From the NCBI GenBank assembly GCA_045654205.1, contig JAZOMZ010000011.1, positions 124,001 through 188,000 of the forward strand: a DNA stretch of 64,000 bases. Reading direction: 5' to 3'. Every line of letters starts with the position of its first letter. The first letter of the stretch is position 1. The stretch comes from Enterocola sp045654205. GTDB lineage: Bacteria > Bacteroidota > Bacteroidia > Bacteroidales > Paludibacteraceae. Made by a program: the position numbers and the translations under genes. Positions 51,265 to 60,286 of this stretch are shown in pieces. Under the pieces are notes generated by a model that had not been told where the DNA came from, did no database searches, and saw only the letters and a program-made list of their open reading frames with translations.

Positions 51265-52464
51265 ATGGCTCTACACACTATTGAAGAAGCATTAGAAGAC
51301 TTCAGAGAAGGAAAGTTTGTTATCGTAGTTGATGATGAAGACCGTGAGAACGAAGGAGATTTCATTATAGCAGCAGAGAAAATCACCCCTGAGGCTGTAA
51401 ATTTCATGTTAAAAAATGGTAGAGGTGTACTTTGTGCCCCTATCACAGAATCTCGCTGTGCAGAACTAGAATTGGACAAACAAGTAAGCAACAATACATC
51501 AATTTTAGGAACACCATTTACTGTCACTATTGATAAAATAGAAGGTTGTTCTACAGGTGTATCAACAGCAGACCGTGCTGCAACAATCAAAGCACTTGCA
51601 GACCCTACATCTACCGCAAACACATTTGGCAGACCTGGTCACATCAACCCACTTTATGCAAAAGAAAAAGGTGTACTTCGCCGTGCAGGACACACAGAAG
51701 CAGCTGTAGACCTAGCACGTCTATCTGGCCTATACCCTGCCGCTGCTCTTATCGAGATTATGAACGAAGACGGCACCATGGCTCGTATGCCAGACCTTTT
51801 GAAAGTTTCTGAACAATTCGGAATCAAAATTATCACTATTCGTGATTTAATTGAATATAGACTTAAAAAAGAATCTATCGTAGAAAAAGGTGAAAGTGCT
51901 CATCTTCCTACCAAATACGGAGATTTCAAAATCATTCCTTTCCGCCAACTTTCAAACGGACTAGAACACGTAGCGCTAGTTAAAGGAGAATGGGAAGAAA
52001 ACGAGCCAATCCTTGTGAGAGTTCACTCTTCTTGCGTTACTGGCGATATTTTTGGTTCACTAAGATGCGAATGTGGCGACCAACTACACAAAGCCATGGA
52101 AATGGTAGAAAAAGAAGGTAAAGGTGTAATCATCTACCTTATCCAAGAAGGTAGAGGCATTGGTCTTATGAACAAGATTAAAGCATATTCTCTTCAAGAA
52201 CAAGGTCTTGACACTGTAGATGCAAATATCCAATTAGGCTTTAGCCCAGACGAACGTGACTACGGCGTAGGCGCTAGCATTCTACGCGAAATTGGAGTTA
52301 GAAAAATGCGCTTAATCTCAAACAACCCTGTTAAACGTATTGGTCTTGAAGGTTACGGACTAGAAATAGTTGAAAATGTAGGAATTGAAGTTGGAATTAA
52401 CAAATACAACGAACACTACATGCAAACCAAAAAAGAAAGAATGGGACATAACTTAAAATTATAA
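51265..52464 (+). CDS. ribBA: Bifunctional DHBP synthase / GTP cyclohydrolase II RibBA
   Basis: 399 residues. The N-terminal half is RibB: VVDDEDRENEGDFIIAAEK, STGVSTADRA, FGRPGHINPLYA and HTEAAVDLARL. From about residue 205 the C-terminal half is RibA: HSSCVTGDIFGSLRCECGDQL (zinc Cys), IYLIQEGRGIGLMNK, and NNPVKRIGLEGYGLEI. Together they start both branches of riboflavin synthesis from ribulose 5-phosphate and GTP. Its placement behind the LPS permease and before a terminator hairpin makes it the last gene of that operon. Confidence 0.97.
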   Translation: MALHTIEEALEDFREGKFVIVVDDEDRENEGDFIIAAEKITPEAVNFMLKNGRGVLCAPITESRCAELELDKQVSNNTSILGTPFTVTIDKIEGCSTGVSTADRAATIKALADPTSTANTFGRPGHINPLYAKEKGVLRRAGHTEAAVDLARLSGLYPAAALIEIMNEDGTMARMPDLLKVSEQFGIKIITIRDLIEYRLKKESIVEKGESAHLPTKYGDFKIIPFRQLSNGLEHVALVKGEWEENEPILVRVHSSCVTGDIFGSLRCECGDQLHKAMEMVEKEGKGVIIYLIQEGRGIGLMNKIKAYSLQEQGLDTVDANIQLGFSPDERDYGVGASILREIGVRKMRLISNNPVKRIGLEGYGLEIVENVGIEVGINKYNEHYMQTKKERMGHNLKL

Positions 52465-52467
52465 AAA

Positions 52468-52500
52468 AAATGGTGACTCAATCGAGTCACCATTTTTTTT
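52468..52500. terminator. Bidirectional terminator after ribBA
   Basis: ATGGTGACTC (52470-52479) pairs perfectly with GAGTCACCAT (52484-52493), with A- and T-runs around. Confidence 0.9.
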
Positions 52501-52506
52501 ATAATT

Positions 52507-54219
52507 TTAATATACCTTTTTAACTACTTTAGAACCACGACGTTCAATAACAACTTGACCTTCAATAGGTTCTTCAATACGAACACCCATCAAATTGAAG
52601 TATTCTGCTGGTCCTTCTTCTGCTTCTACTTCGTCAATTGGAGTTTCACCACCACCGTCAGGACCTGCTGGTTTTAACAATTTACCAATACGAGCAGGAG
52701 CGTATGTAATCACGTCTTCATCTTCTTTTTCCATACTAGAAGAAGGGTCCATAGAGTACTCTTTGCTAGCATTGTCGAAGTATGAAGGGTCGTATGGAGT
52801 ACCACCGATTGGGCTTGAACCATAAATATCAATATACATAACACCGATACCATATTCAGCAATATAATCTGCAGAAATACCTAGTAATGAAAGTGGGAAT
52901 TTCCATTCATAGAAGGTATGTGCAGTAGTAGCAATTTCTGATTTTAAATCTACGAAACCGGAATTACCTGTAAGCACGGATGGAGTGTATTCAAAACTCT
53001 TTTGACCATAAATAGAGGTAATAGCAGGATGTAAATCATCGTATTTACCGTATTTTACACCTGCAGGACTAGGACATTCTGGGCAGTTATAGCAAGCATG
53101 GCCATCTGCTGTAGGAAGGAAGAAACCTGGAGTACCTACACCTGGTTTAGAAGAACCAATCCAGATAGCATCTACACCATTAGCAAATTTAGCACCCTTT
53201 TGTCCTTCGCCATTCCAAATAGCATGGGTACCATTAATATAACCATCAAATTCTTTAATAGGACTTAGGTCAAATGCCCACATCATACGACCATCCATAT
53301 TGTGAGGTTTAGACTCACCAGGTTGTTGACCTTCGCCCCATTGATCCCATACCATATATACTAATTGCACACCTAAGTATAGGTTTTCGTCGTCGTATGC
53401 AGCAAAAATAGCATAAGAGTCGATAATAGGACGTTCGTGTTTACCTTTAATTGCTTGGCAAACGTCGCGAGCCACGCCTTGAGCAATAATATCGCTAGCT
53501 TCCCAGTGTTTCTTCGCGTTTGTAGCATCTTGATTTGTAAATGCCATATCTATGGTCTTTTTAGTTCCTACTTGACCATTAGGGTTTACTTGATAATATT
53601 TTGTATTTAAACTAGGACCAGTTTTACCTTCTCCAGGAGCAGGCATTTTAGAATAGCTAAAGCTTTGTGCTTTTTCTTTACCTTCTGAAGTAACAGCAAG
53701 AGTTTTTAAAGTGGTAGATTCTGTAAACTCTAAAGGTTCGCTATATACTGCTGAATTTTTTGTTGGTTCTGTACCATCTGTAGTATAATAAATAGTTGCT
53801 TCCATAGATACTTCTAGAGTAACAGTAATGCTTTCACCATCTTTAAAGAAAGCACCAGAAGCAGGGCTAGCTGTTACATTTGGAATAGAAGGGTCGATAA
53901 ATTCTGTATAAGAACCATCTTGGTGATAAGTAGCTTTATCTACATATAGTAAGTCTGCAGTTTGTCCACCATCGCTAAAAATAATATTGGTAGGAACAGT
54001 TTTACCAGCAGGTAATTCCCAATACCATTTACCATCTTTTTTAGTCATAGCATCACCAGGCCATGTACCATTTGCATTACAGTTTGCTTTGTCATTCCAT
54101 GCCCAAACCTTAGGACTTGCATATGTACCATCAAAATACACATAGTGCTCTGCCGCAAACACCGACAACGCACCCATAGCCATTACAAAGGCTAAAAATA
54201 ATTTTGTAAACTTTTTCAT
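52507..54219 (-). CDS. Secreted multi-domain carbohydrate-binding protein
   Basis: 570 residues. The signal peptide (1-22, ending VFA) precedes a CBM26-like module (KVWAWNDKANCNANGTWPG), then a chitobiase C-terminal-like domain (ATIYYTTDGTEPTKNSAVY) and a large CBM9-like beta-sandwich (about 205-510; IDSYAIFAAYDDENLYLGVQ). The tail EYFNLMGVRIEEP resembles the Bacteroidales sorting tail (YNLQGVRV). It shares its first module with the 40-kb protein, so a joint glycan target is plausible. No catalytic domain is seen. Confidence 0.8.
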   Translation of the reverse strand: MKKFTKLFLAFVMAMGALSVFAAEHYVYFDGTYASPKVWAWNDKANCNANGTWPGDAMTKKDGKWYWELPAGKTVPTNIIFSDGGQTADLLYVDKATYHQDGSYTEFIDPSIPNVTASPASGAFFKDGESITVTLEVSMEATIYYTTDGTEPTKNSAVYSEPLEFTESTTLKTLAVTSEGKEKAQSFSYSKMPAPGEGKTGPSLNTKYYQVNPNGQVGTKKTIDMAFTNQDATNAKKHWEASDIIAQGVARDVCQAIKGKHERPIIDSYAIFAAYDDENLYLGVQLVYMVWDQWGEGQQPGESKPHNMDGRMMWAFDLSPIKEFDGYINGTHAIWNGEGQKGAKFANGVDAIWIGSSKPGVGTPGFFLPTADGHACYNCPECPSPAGVKYGKYDDLHPAITSIYGQKSFEYTPSVLTGNSGFVDLKSEIATTAHTFYEWKFPLSLLGISADYIAEYGIGVMYIDIYGSSPIGGTPYDPSYFDNASKEYSMDPSSSMEKEDEDVITYAPARIGKLLKPAGPDGGGETPIDEVEAEEGPAEYFNLMGVRIEEPIEGQVVIERRGSKVVKKVY

Positions 54220-54267
54220 AATATATAAATTAAAGTAATTAATTATTTCTAACTCCTAACTGCCTAA

Positions 54268-55284
54268 CTACCCAAAAATAAGGTTTACCTCTGGAGTAAG
54301 TTCTATTTGGAACTTATCCCTCACCGACTGACGAATACTATCAGACAAATTGATAATATCTAAACCATTTGCGCCACCTTTATTAATAAGCACTAACGCC
54401 TGGCTTCCATGCACAGCCACTTTACCTTGTGCTTTACCCTTCCAACCGCATTTCTCAATCAAATAACCTGCAGGCACTTTCACCTCAGTATCAGATATTT
54501 TATAGCAAGGTAGTTCTGGATATTCCTTTAAAAGAGAATCATATTGAGTCTTAGAAATCACAGGATTTAAATAAAAACTACCAGCATTACCCCACACTTT
54601 TGGTTCAGGAAGTTTACGTCGGCGAATATCTATCACAGCCTGACGTACATTGGCAAGTGTCACCTCTGGATACTTCTTCATCTCTTCCTCTAGACTACCA
54701 TAATTAATTTTTGGTACACCCACTTTTTGAAGTTTATAGTAAACATTGGTTACAATATATTTGCCTTTTAGTTCACGTTTAAAAACACTATCTCTATACG
54801 CAAACTTACATTCTTCATTTGTAAACTCTTTTATCTCACCAGTCTCTACAGAAACACATTCAACCTTCACAATCACGTCTTTCACTTCCATACCATACGC
54901 ACCAATATTTTGAATAGGAGTTGCCCCTACTTCACCAGGAATAAGAGAAAGATTTTCCACACCACCATAACCTTTGTTTACGCAAAAAGACACAAAATCA
55001 TCCCACACCTCACCAGAAGCCGCACGCACCACTACTGTGTCTTTAGTTGTTTCAACCACATCGATACCTTTCATCTTTGAGTGCAAGATAACACCTTGAT
55101 AATCGCCCACAAAAAGCAAGTTGCTACCACCACCAATGTGCAAAAACTTATTTTCCTCAAGCAAATCTGAATTGATAAGTTGCACCAACTCCTCTATAGA
55201 ATCATATTCCACAAAATAATTTGCAGAAACATCTATCCCAAAGGTATTATTATTTAATAAAGAATAGTTTTCGTATGTTTTCAT
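54268..55284 (-). CDS. murB: UDP-N-acetylenolpyruvoylglucosamine reductase MurB
   Basis: 338 residues, type I MurB. FAD-binding segments: LHIGGGSNLLF, NLSLIPGEVGATPIQNIGAYGMEVKD; catalytic-region blocks: FAYRDSVFK and GNAGSFYLNPVI; C-terminal EVNLIFG. It reduces enolpyruvyl-UDP-GlcNAc to UDP-MurNAc in peptidoglycan synthesis. The stop codon TAG and the following bases read TTAGGCAGTTAGGAGTTAG on the minus strand, a heptamer array shared with other gene ends. The deacetylase-like gene lies upstream on the same strand. Confidence 0.96.
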   Translation of the reverse strand: MKTYENYSLLNNNTFGIDVSANYFVEYDSIEELVQLINSDLLEENKFLHIGGGSNLLFVGDYQGVILHSKMKGIDVVETTKDTVVVRAASGEVWDDFVSFCVNKGYGGVENLSLIPGEVGATPIQNIGAYGMEVKDVIVKVECVSVETGEIKEFTNEECKFAYRDSVFKRELKGKYIVTNVYYKLQKVGVPKINYGSLEEEMKKYPEVTLANVRQAVIDIRRRKLPEPKVWGNAGSFYLNPVISKTQYDSLLKEYPELPCYKISDTEVKVPAGYLIEKCGWKGKAQGKVAVHGSQALVLINKGGANGLDIINLSDSIRQSVRDKFQIELTPEVNLIFG

Positions 55285-55303
55285 ATATTATGAATTTCAC
55301 TTT

Positions 55304-56572
55304 TTACATCAAATGTAAAGTTAACGATTTTTTCTCATTTTTTATATAAGAAATAAGATTTTTGTAAAGCTGACGGTGATAATTTCCTTTTCTTACCTCA
55401 GAATTGTGCCAAAGTAGCACAAGTTCGCCTCCGTGTTTTCTTACTTGGTCTATTAATCCGCAAGCAGTGTCGTATGCCTCTGTGAAACCCATTTGTGAAT
55501 ACTTAGAAAAAGAACCATCCATCATGGTAAGTGGATGAAGGGTTAAGTCTGTCACCTCAAGTGTATATGGATTTATATATTTTACAGGACGACATGTTCC
55601 CAATCTAAAGCCAGGCATTTCGGCAAAGCCAATGGTAAAATCTTCTTTAATACCAGCTTCTATTAAAGCATCCAACTGATTGTTCAACGTTAGTCTTAAA
55701 TAGTGATTTCTATTCGCCACAAGTGGTTTGCCTATCACCTTTTCTATCGACTCTTTCTCTTGCTTAACGAGTTCCAGATGTTCGGTAGAGGCATAACTTA
55801 CGTGAAGTCCTAGTTCCACATTGTGGTTTTGAAGAGTTTTTATAAGCGCTCGCATATCACGAGAATCTATTCTAAGATATGGGCGGTCGTAATATTCTGG
55901 AAAAAGTGGACTGCGTAAGAAATATATTTTACGAGCATTTTCTAATCTTGCATCCTGCTCCAGTAGCCATGGGAACGTGAAAAATGGATTATTTTCGAGT
56001 GTTTTGAAAAGAGATTTAAAAAGAGTCTTAAACTCACCACGCTTTATGCCGCCAAGAATAGAAATAAAACTTCTATATACAAAAGGCACGTCCACATCAT
56101 GAGTAAGAGTAACAGCCATTTCATGTTTTGGCTCTTGAATATTCACCCCCACACTCCTAAGAGCATCACGAAGTATCACCCCATATTCATCAACAATAGG
56201 TCTTTCAAGTAAATTTTCTTTTGTAAGGATAGATTCAATAGATGAAAATCTGCCATGATGATCGCGACGATGGTTAATTCTTTCCTCGTAACGAGAAAGA
56301 AGATAAAACGCACTCGCCACAAGGTCTGCCTTAATTACTACCAAATCTTTGCTTTGCGAAATGCTTGGAGTGCCAAAAAGGATTGGAGTACCTTCTAATG
56401 TGGCAAGCGGTTTGTGAGGTGCAAGCGGAGTATTGGCACGGTGATAGTCGAAAAACTCAGATGGCACAATTATCACCTTATAATTTTTCCACTCACTTGC
56501 CTCTTTTGTATACCCCACATACTTTATGTAGGCCTTATCTTGTAATAGAAACTCTAATATATAGTTTAACAT
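55304..56572 (-). CDS. Polysaccharide deacetylase-like protein
   Basis: 422 residues. The N-terminal 120 form a domain common in Bacteroidetes deacetylase relatives (EFLLQDKAYIKYVGY...FDYHRANTPLAPHKP). From 150 on, VTLTHDVDVP is the metal-Asp motif of NodB-type enzymes, VELGLHVSYAST gives the catalytic His region, and GFRLGTCRPVKYINPY and VLLWHNSEVRKG follow. It may remove acetyl groups from a surface polysaccharide. It has no signal peptide, so the site of action is uncertain. Confidence 0.8.
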   Translation of the reverse strand: MLNYILEFLLQDKAYIKYVGYTKEASEWKNYKVIIVPSEFFDYHRANTPLAPHKPLATLEGTPILFGTPSISQSKDLVVIKADLVASAFYLLSRYEERINHRRDHHGRFSSIESILTKENLLERPIVDEYGVILRDALRSVGVNIQEPKHEMAVTLTHDVDVPFVYRSFISILGGIKRGEFKTLFKSLFKTLENNPFFTFPWLLEQDARLENARKIYFLRSPLFPEYYDRPYLRIDSRDMRALIKTLQNHNVELGLHVSYASTEHLELVKQEKESIEKVIGKPLVANRNHYLRLTLNNQLDALIEAGIKEDFTIGFAEMPGFRLGTCRPVKYINPYTLEVTDLTLHPLTMMDGSFSKYSQMGFTEAYDTACGLIDQVRKHGGELVLLWHNSEVRKGNYHRQLYKNLISYIKNEKKSLTLHLM

Positions 56573-56672
56573 TTTTTCTACTTAAACTCAACTCAAAACT
56601 AGTTTTTAGCAAAAATATAAAATTTTATGCAAAAATTTTCACGATTTTATTTTTATTTTTCAAAAAATGTAG

Positions 56673-56680
56673 TATCTTTG
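56673..56680 (+). promoter_or_regulatory. -7 box before tRNA-Ser(UGA)
   Basis: TATCTTTG, 27 nt before the tRNA, with CATCG following. Confidence 0.6.
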
Positions 56681-56706
56681 CATCGCAATTCGGAGATAAC
56701 TCCACT

Positions 56707-56791
56707 GGAGAGATGGTAGAGTGGTCGATTACAGCGGTCTTGAAAACCGCCGTACCGAGAGGTACCGGGGGTTCGAATCCCTCTCTCTCCG
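56707..56791 (+). tRNA. tRNA-Ser (anticodon UGA)
   Basis: Acceptor GGAGAGA/TCTCTCC, D-arm with GGTAGAGTGG, anticodon loop CTTGAAA (anticodon TGA, serine), long variable arm TACCGAGAGGTA, and T-arm GGGGGTTCGAATCCCTC. Discriminator G at 56791; CCA is not encoded. A terminator hairpin follows. Confidence 0.96.
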
Positions 56792-56812
56792 CAAAACAAA
56801 TTAAATAACGAG

Positions 56813-56843
56813 AAACAGCAACAATGAGTTGCTGTTTTTTTTA
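56813..56843 (+). terminator. Terminator after tRNA-Ser
   Basis: AACAGCAAC (56814-56822) pairs with GTTGCTGTT (56828-56836), followed by TTTTTTTT. Confidence 0.9.
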
Positions 56844-56901
56844 TTCACCAGAGCAAAGATAAAAAATATTTCTACTTTATATATCTGCTAAAAAAATATA
56901 T

Positions 56902-56909
56902 TAATTTTG
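56902..56909 (+). promoter_or_regulatory. -7 box before the 57-kb leucine-rich-repeat gene
   Basis: TAATTTTG, 31 nt before the ATG at 56940. Confidence 0.6.
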
Positions 56910-56939
56910 CGCCCTCAAACTTATAAACTATAACTAACT

Positions 56940-58127
56940 ATGAGAAAAATGTTTTTATTTATGCTAATGAGTTGTGCATTTGCAACTACAGCATTGGCAA
57001 ACAGCGAAGTAGTATCTTCTACCTACGACGCCGAAAAAGAAAACCAACTAATTGCTGAAAAAATCCAAGCTGCAGTTGATAGCATTATTGCAAACCCTGG
57101 AGATAAAGAATCTATTGCTTTTTATAAAAAGCATAATTTCCCTAAAACTAAAATGGACTGGGTATCATTATCATACGAGAATGGGGTTTTAAGAGTTTAT
57201 GGAAGTGGCAATGTATCTCTTCACGACAAAAAACTTATAACAAGTTACTCAAACGTTATAAAAGCCATTGTATTTGAAGAAGGCATTACTGGTATATTCT
57301 CTGTAGATTATCTACCAGAATTAGAATATGTATATCTTCCAAGCACATTAAAAACGCTTGTACGCTCAGCTTTTTATAGTGATAAAAAATTAAAATTAGT
57401 AAACCTTCCTATAGGTATAAAAGATATAAGTTATTACACATTTGCTTATTGCGAATCTCTTAAAACTATAGCCCTTCACGACTCTATAAAAACGATATAT
57501 GCAAAAGCATTTGATGGTTGCAAAAGCCTTGAAAAAATATACATACCTAAAGATATTACAGTATTCCCAGATGGGATGTTTAGAGGCTGCAAATCTTTAA
57601 CTGAAATCAATATTCACGAAGGCGTTACCTCTATTGGCGAAGAAGCATTTAAAGATTGCCAATCAATTACAAGCATAAAAATGCCAAACACCGTAACAGA
57701 AATTGGTGAAGGTGCATTTAGAAATATGAGTTCACTAAAAGAAGTCACTATTTCTGAAAACATTACAGAAATTCCAGAAGATGCATTTAAAAATTGTGAC
57801 TCATTAGTTAGTGTTGTATTACCAGAAAGTGTTAATACCCTAGGTCAAGATAGTTTTAAAGATTGTGACAATCTAGAGTCTATAGAATTTAAAACTCCAA
57901 ATCTATTATCTATTGCTAAATTTAGCTTTGAACATTGCAAAAAAATGCACACAATGATTGTACATAGCAATGTGGCACCTAAAATTTCTAAGATATTCGA
58001 AAGTGAAAATGACTCTAAAGAATATTACAAGAAAGTAAAATTGTATGTAAAACCAGAGGTCTTCTTTACATTTATCGAAACACCAAACTGGAACAAATTC
58101 CTCGACATTAGAAAAATTGAAGAATAA
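56940..58127 (+). CDS. Secreted BspA-like leucine-rich-repeat protein, 395 aa
   Basis: Signal peptide (1-20, ending ALA), a leading domain of about 90 residues, then LRR_5 repeats from about 100 to 360 (units such as GVTSIGEEAFKDCQSITSIK, TVTEIGEGAFRNMSSLKEV). The C-terminal 35 residues lack the type IX sorting motif seen in the large protein at 8.5 kb, so it may be retained in the outer membrane or be released differently. Ligand unknown. Its own -7 box (TAATTTTG, 56902-56909) lies 31 nt upstream. Confidence 0.85.
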   Translation: MRKMFLFMLMSCAFATTALANSEVVSSTYDAEKENQLIAEKIQAAVDSIIANPGDKESIAFYKKHNFPKTKMDWVSLSYENGVLRVYGSGNVSLHDKKLITSYSNVIKAIVFEEGITGIFSVDYLPELEYVYLPSTLKTLVRSAFYSDKKLKLVNLPIGIKDISYYTFAYCESLKTIALHDSIKTIYAKAFDGCKSLEKIYIPKDITVFPDGMFRGCKSLTEINIHEGVTSIGEEAFKDCQSITSIKMPNTVTEIGEGAFRNMSSLKEVTISENITEIPEDAFKNCDSLVSVVLPESVNTLGQDSFKDCDNLESIEFKTPNLLSIAKFSFEHCKKMHTMIVHSNVAPKISKIFESENDSKEYYKKVKLYVKPEVFFTFIETPNWNKFLDIRKIEE

Positions 58128-58150
58128 GGCGTTGCAAAACTTCAACCTTA

Positions 58151-58193
58151 AAAATCGGAGTAATTCATTAAATGAGTTACTCCGATTTTTTAT
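58151..58193 (+). terminator. Terminator after the leucine-rich-repeat gene
   Basis: AAAATCGGAGTAATTCATT is complementary, almost without mismatch, to AATGAGTTACTCCGATTTT, and a T-run follows. It overlaps the end of the DUF4491-like fragment on the other strand. Confidence 0.85.
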
Positions 58194-58303
58194 ATCCACC
58201 AACTTTTCACTCCTAAATAATATTCCGCCTTTATCACCAGCGGATGAAACAAACCAATCACCAAAAAAGTAACAAGCCCTATAATTAATCCTGTAATATT
58301 CAT
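58190..58303 (-). pseudogene. Truncated DUF4491-like membrane protein, 37 codons
   Basis: Reading the minus strand, ATG (58301-58303) opens MNITGLIIGLVTFLVIGLF followed by HPLVIKAEYYLGVKSWW and a stop. That is the start of a DUF4491 protein (about 100 residues normally), with the HPLVIKAEYY hallmark; the remaining two thirds are missing, replaced by the terminator of the convergent gene. Probably a decayed gene, though a functional micro-protein is not excluded. Confidence 0.6.
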
Positions 58304-58452
58304 ATTATTTTTTTATTAACTCAGAGCAAAGATAAAAAAATAATATCAACAAGGGCACAATTGTAGCCCCCCCCTTAAAAAATATTTACATAGTAAATAA
58401 TTTTAACTCAAAAAAATATTTATATTTGCATGAAACTTAAATTATTAAAATA
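58304..58452. promoter_or_regulatory. Intergenic region with poly(C) tract and promoter
   Basis: Eight consecutive C (58367-58374) lie 46 nt ahead of the -7 box TATATTTG (58421-58428) of the following outer-membrane protein gene. Nothing else recognisable is seen in the region. Confidence 0.5.
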
Positions 58453-58932
58453 ATGAAGAAAATACTTCTATTATCTTTTGTGATGTTTGCATTAGCAACT
58501 GTTGCAATTGCTCAACCTCGTGCTATTGGTGCTCGTTTTGGTGGTCACTTAGGTGTATCATATGAACATACAGTAGGCGACAATATGGTTTCAGTCGACT
58601 TATCACTTCCTTGCATTGGATGGGGTCTAGAAGCTGTGGCTACATACGACTGGATTAATCCTGGGGGTATCGTTATTCCATGGGAAGAAAAAGGTACATG
58701 GAATTGGTATGCAGGTGTTGGTGCAGGTGGCGGTTTTTATGGATTTAATAATATAGAACCATTCTTTGGTGCTGCTGGTCGTATTGGTATTGAATACAAT
58801 TTCTGGTTTCCACTTCAACTCTCATTCGACTTCAGACCTCTATTAGGCATTGAATTCGACAACACCTATGGTCCACTGTTTAACGGTCAAGGAGTATTAG
58901 GCTTAGAGCTAGGCGTTCGCTATCTATTCTAG
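58453..58932 (+). CDS. Small outer-membrane beta-barrel protein, 159 aa
   Basis: Signal peptide (1-20), then Gly/aromatic-rich alternating strands: ARFGGHLGVSYEHTVG, MVSVDLSLPCIGWGLEAVATYDW, WNWYAGVGAGGGFYGF, FGAAGRIGIEYNFW, VLGLELGVRYLF. The final Phe is the classical outer-membrane-insertion signal. It fits an eight-stranded barrel. Function and ligand are unknown. Confidence 0.78.
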   Translation: MKKILLLSFVMFALATVAIAQPRAIGARFGGHLGVSYEHTVGDNMVSVDLSLPCIGWGLEAVATYDWINPGGIVIPWEEKGTWNWYAGVGAGGGFYGFNNIEPFFGAAGRIGIEYNFWFPLQLSFDFRPLLGIEFDNTYGPLFNGQGVLGLELGVRYLF

Positions 58933-58998
58933 TATGAACTGGGTGACAATCTGTCGCTGTTTCAACAAGGATATTTTGACAGTCTACCACATCTCATA

Positions 58999-59029
58999 TT
59001 GACCAAATAACTATTTTTCACTACCTTTG
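58999..59029 (+). promoter_or_regulatory. Promoter of the 59-kb aminotransferase gene
   Basis: TTG (58999-59001), 20 nt, TACCTTTG (59022-59029). Confidence 0.65.
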
Positions 59030-59058
59030 TATTCGGTTTAAAGAAAATAAGAAAAGAT

Positions 59059-60201
59059 ATGAATCCACTTGTAGATAAGATGACATCGTTCATAGTAATG
59101 GACGTATTGGAAAGAGCAAATGAACTTCAAAGACAAGGCATTGACATAATTCACCTAGAAGTGGGCGAACCAGATTTCGACGTACCAGAATGCGTAACAG
59201 AAGCAGTAGTAGAAGCCTATAAAAATCACCAAACTCACTACACTCACTCTCTTGGTGACCCAGAACTTCGTCAAGAAATAGCAAATCTATACAAATGCGA
59301 ATACGGTGTAGATGTGGACAAAGACCAAATTTTGGTAACAAGCGGCTCATCTCCAGCTATCTTGCTTACAATGATTCTTCTTTGCAATGAAGACTCAGAA
59401 GTAATTCTTTCAAATCCGGGTTACGCTTGTTACAAAAACTTTGTACTTGGAGCTCACGCCAAACCAGTAAACGTGCCACTAAAAGCTGAAAATGGTTTCC
59501 AATATCAAGTGGAAGATATTAAAGAAAAAATTACAGAAAACACAGCTGCTATTTTCATAAATTCTCCTATGAACCCTACTGGCATAGTGCTAGAAGAGTC
59601 TTTTATGAAAGAAGTTTCTCAGCTTGGCGTGCCTGTAATTTCTGACGAAATTTACCACGGTTTGGTTTACGAAGGTAAAGCTCATTCTATTTTGGAATAT
59701 ACCGACAACGCATTTGTGCTAAATGGTTTTAGTAAGCGCTTCGCAATGACAGGTTTACGTTTAGGTTATCTAATAGCACCTAAAAAATATATGCCTGCAC
59801 TGCAAAAACTTGCTCAAAACTTCTTGATTTGCGCTTCTAGCACAGCTCAAAAGGCAGGTATTGCCGCTCTACGCGACACATCAGACTACGAAAAGACAAT
59901 GTTTGACACATACAACGAACGCCGTCTTTACTTAGTGGACCGCCTACAAAAAATGGGATTCACCCTACCTGCAATTCCACAAGGTGCTTTCTATGTGTTT
60001 GTTGACGCTTCTAAATACACAAACGACTCTCTAAAATTTGCATTCGACGTGCTAGAAAAAGCCCATGTGGGTATCACTCCGGGAGTGGACTTCGGCACTG
60101 GTGGTGAAGGTTTCGTAAGATTCTCTTACGCCAACTCGTTAGAAAACATAAAAGAAGGTATGGACCGCCTAGAGAAGTACTTACGTACAGTTAGGAGTTA
60201 G
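59059..60201 (+). CDS. Class I/II PLP-dependent aminotransferase (aspartate-type)
   Basis: 380 residues of fold-type I. HLEVGEPDFDVPECV, TSGSSPAILLTM, NSPMNPTGIV (substrate Asn), SDEIYHGLVYEG and the PLP lysine in NGFSKRFAMTGLRLGYL are clear. It resembles the aspartate aminotransferase subgroup that also makes aromatic or branched-chain amino acids; the exact keto-acid partner cannot be told. Its stop codon is part of GTTAGGAGTTAG, the heptamer seen after other genes, and a strong terminator hairpin (60220-60250) follows. Confidence 0.9.
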   Translation: MNPLVDKMTSFIVMDVLERANELQRQGIDIIHLEVGEPDFDVPECVTEAVVEAYKNHQTHYTHSLGDPELRQEIANLYKCEYGVDVDKDQILVTSGSSPAILLTMILLCNEDSEVILSNPGYACYKNFVLGAHAKPVNVPLKAENGFQYQVEDIKEKITENTAAIFINSPMNPTGIVLEESFMKEVSQLGVPVISDEIYHGLVYEGKAHSILEYTDNAFVLNGFSKRFAMTGLRLGYLIAPKKYMPALQKLAQNFLICASSTAQKAGIAALRDTSDYEKTMFDTYNERRLYLVDRLQKMGFTLPAIPQGAFYVFVDASKYTNDSLKFAFDVLEKAHVGITPGVDFGTGGEGFVRFSYANSLENIKEGMDRLEKYLRTVRS

Positions 60202-60219
60202 ACATTAGGAATAAAGAAA

Positions 60220-60254
60220 CAAGAGGTTGATTCGTTTGAATCAACCTCTTATTT
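60220..60254. terminator. Terminator after the aminotransferase gene
   Basis: AAGAGGTTGATTC and GAATCAACCTCTT pair perfectly around GTTT; a T-rich stretch follows. Confidence 0.9.
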
Positions 60255-60286
60255 TTTCCTATTAACTAACCTTAAAAAAATCTACT

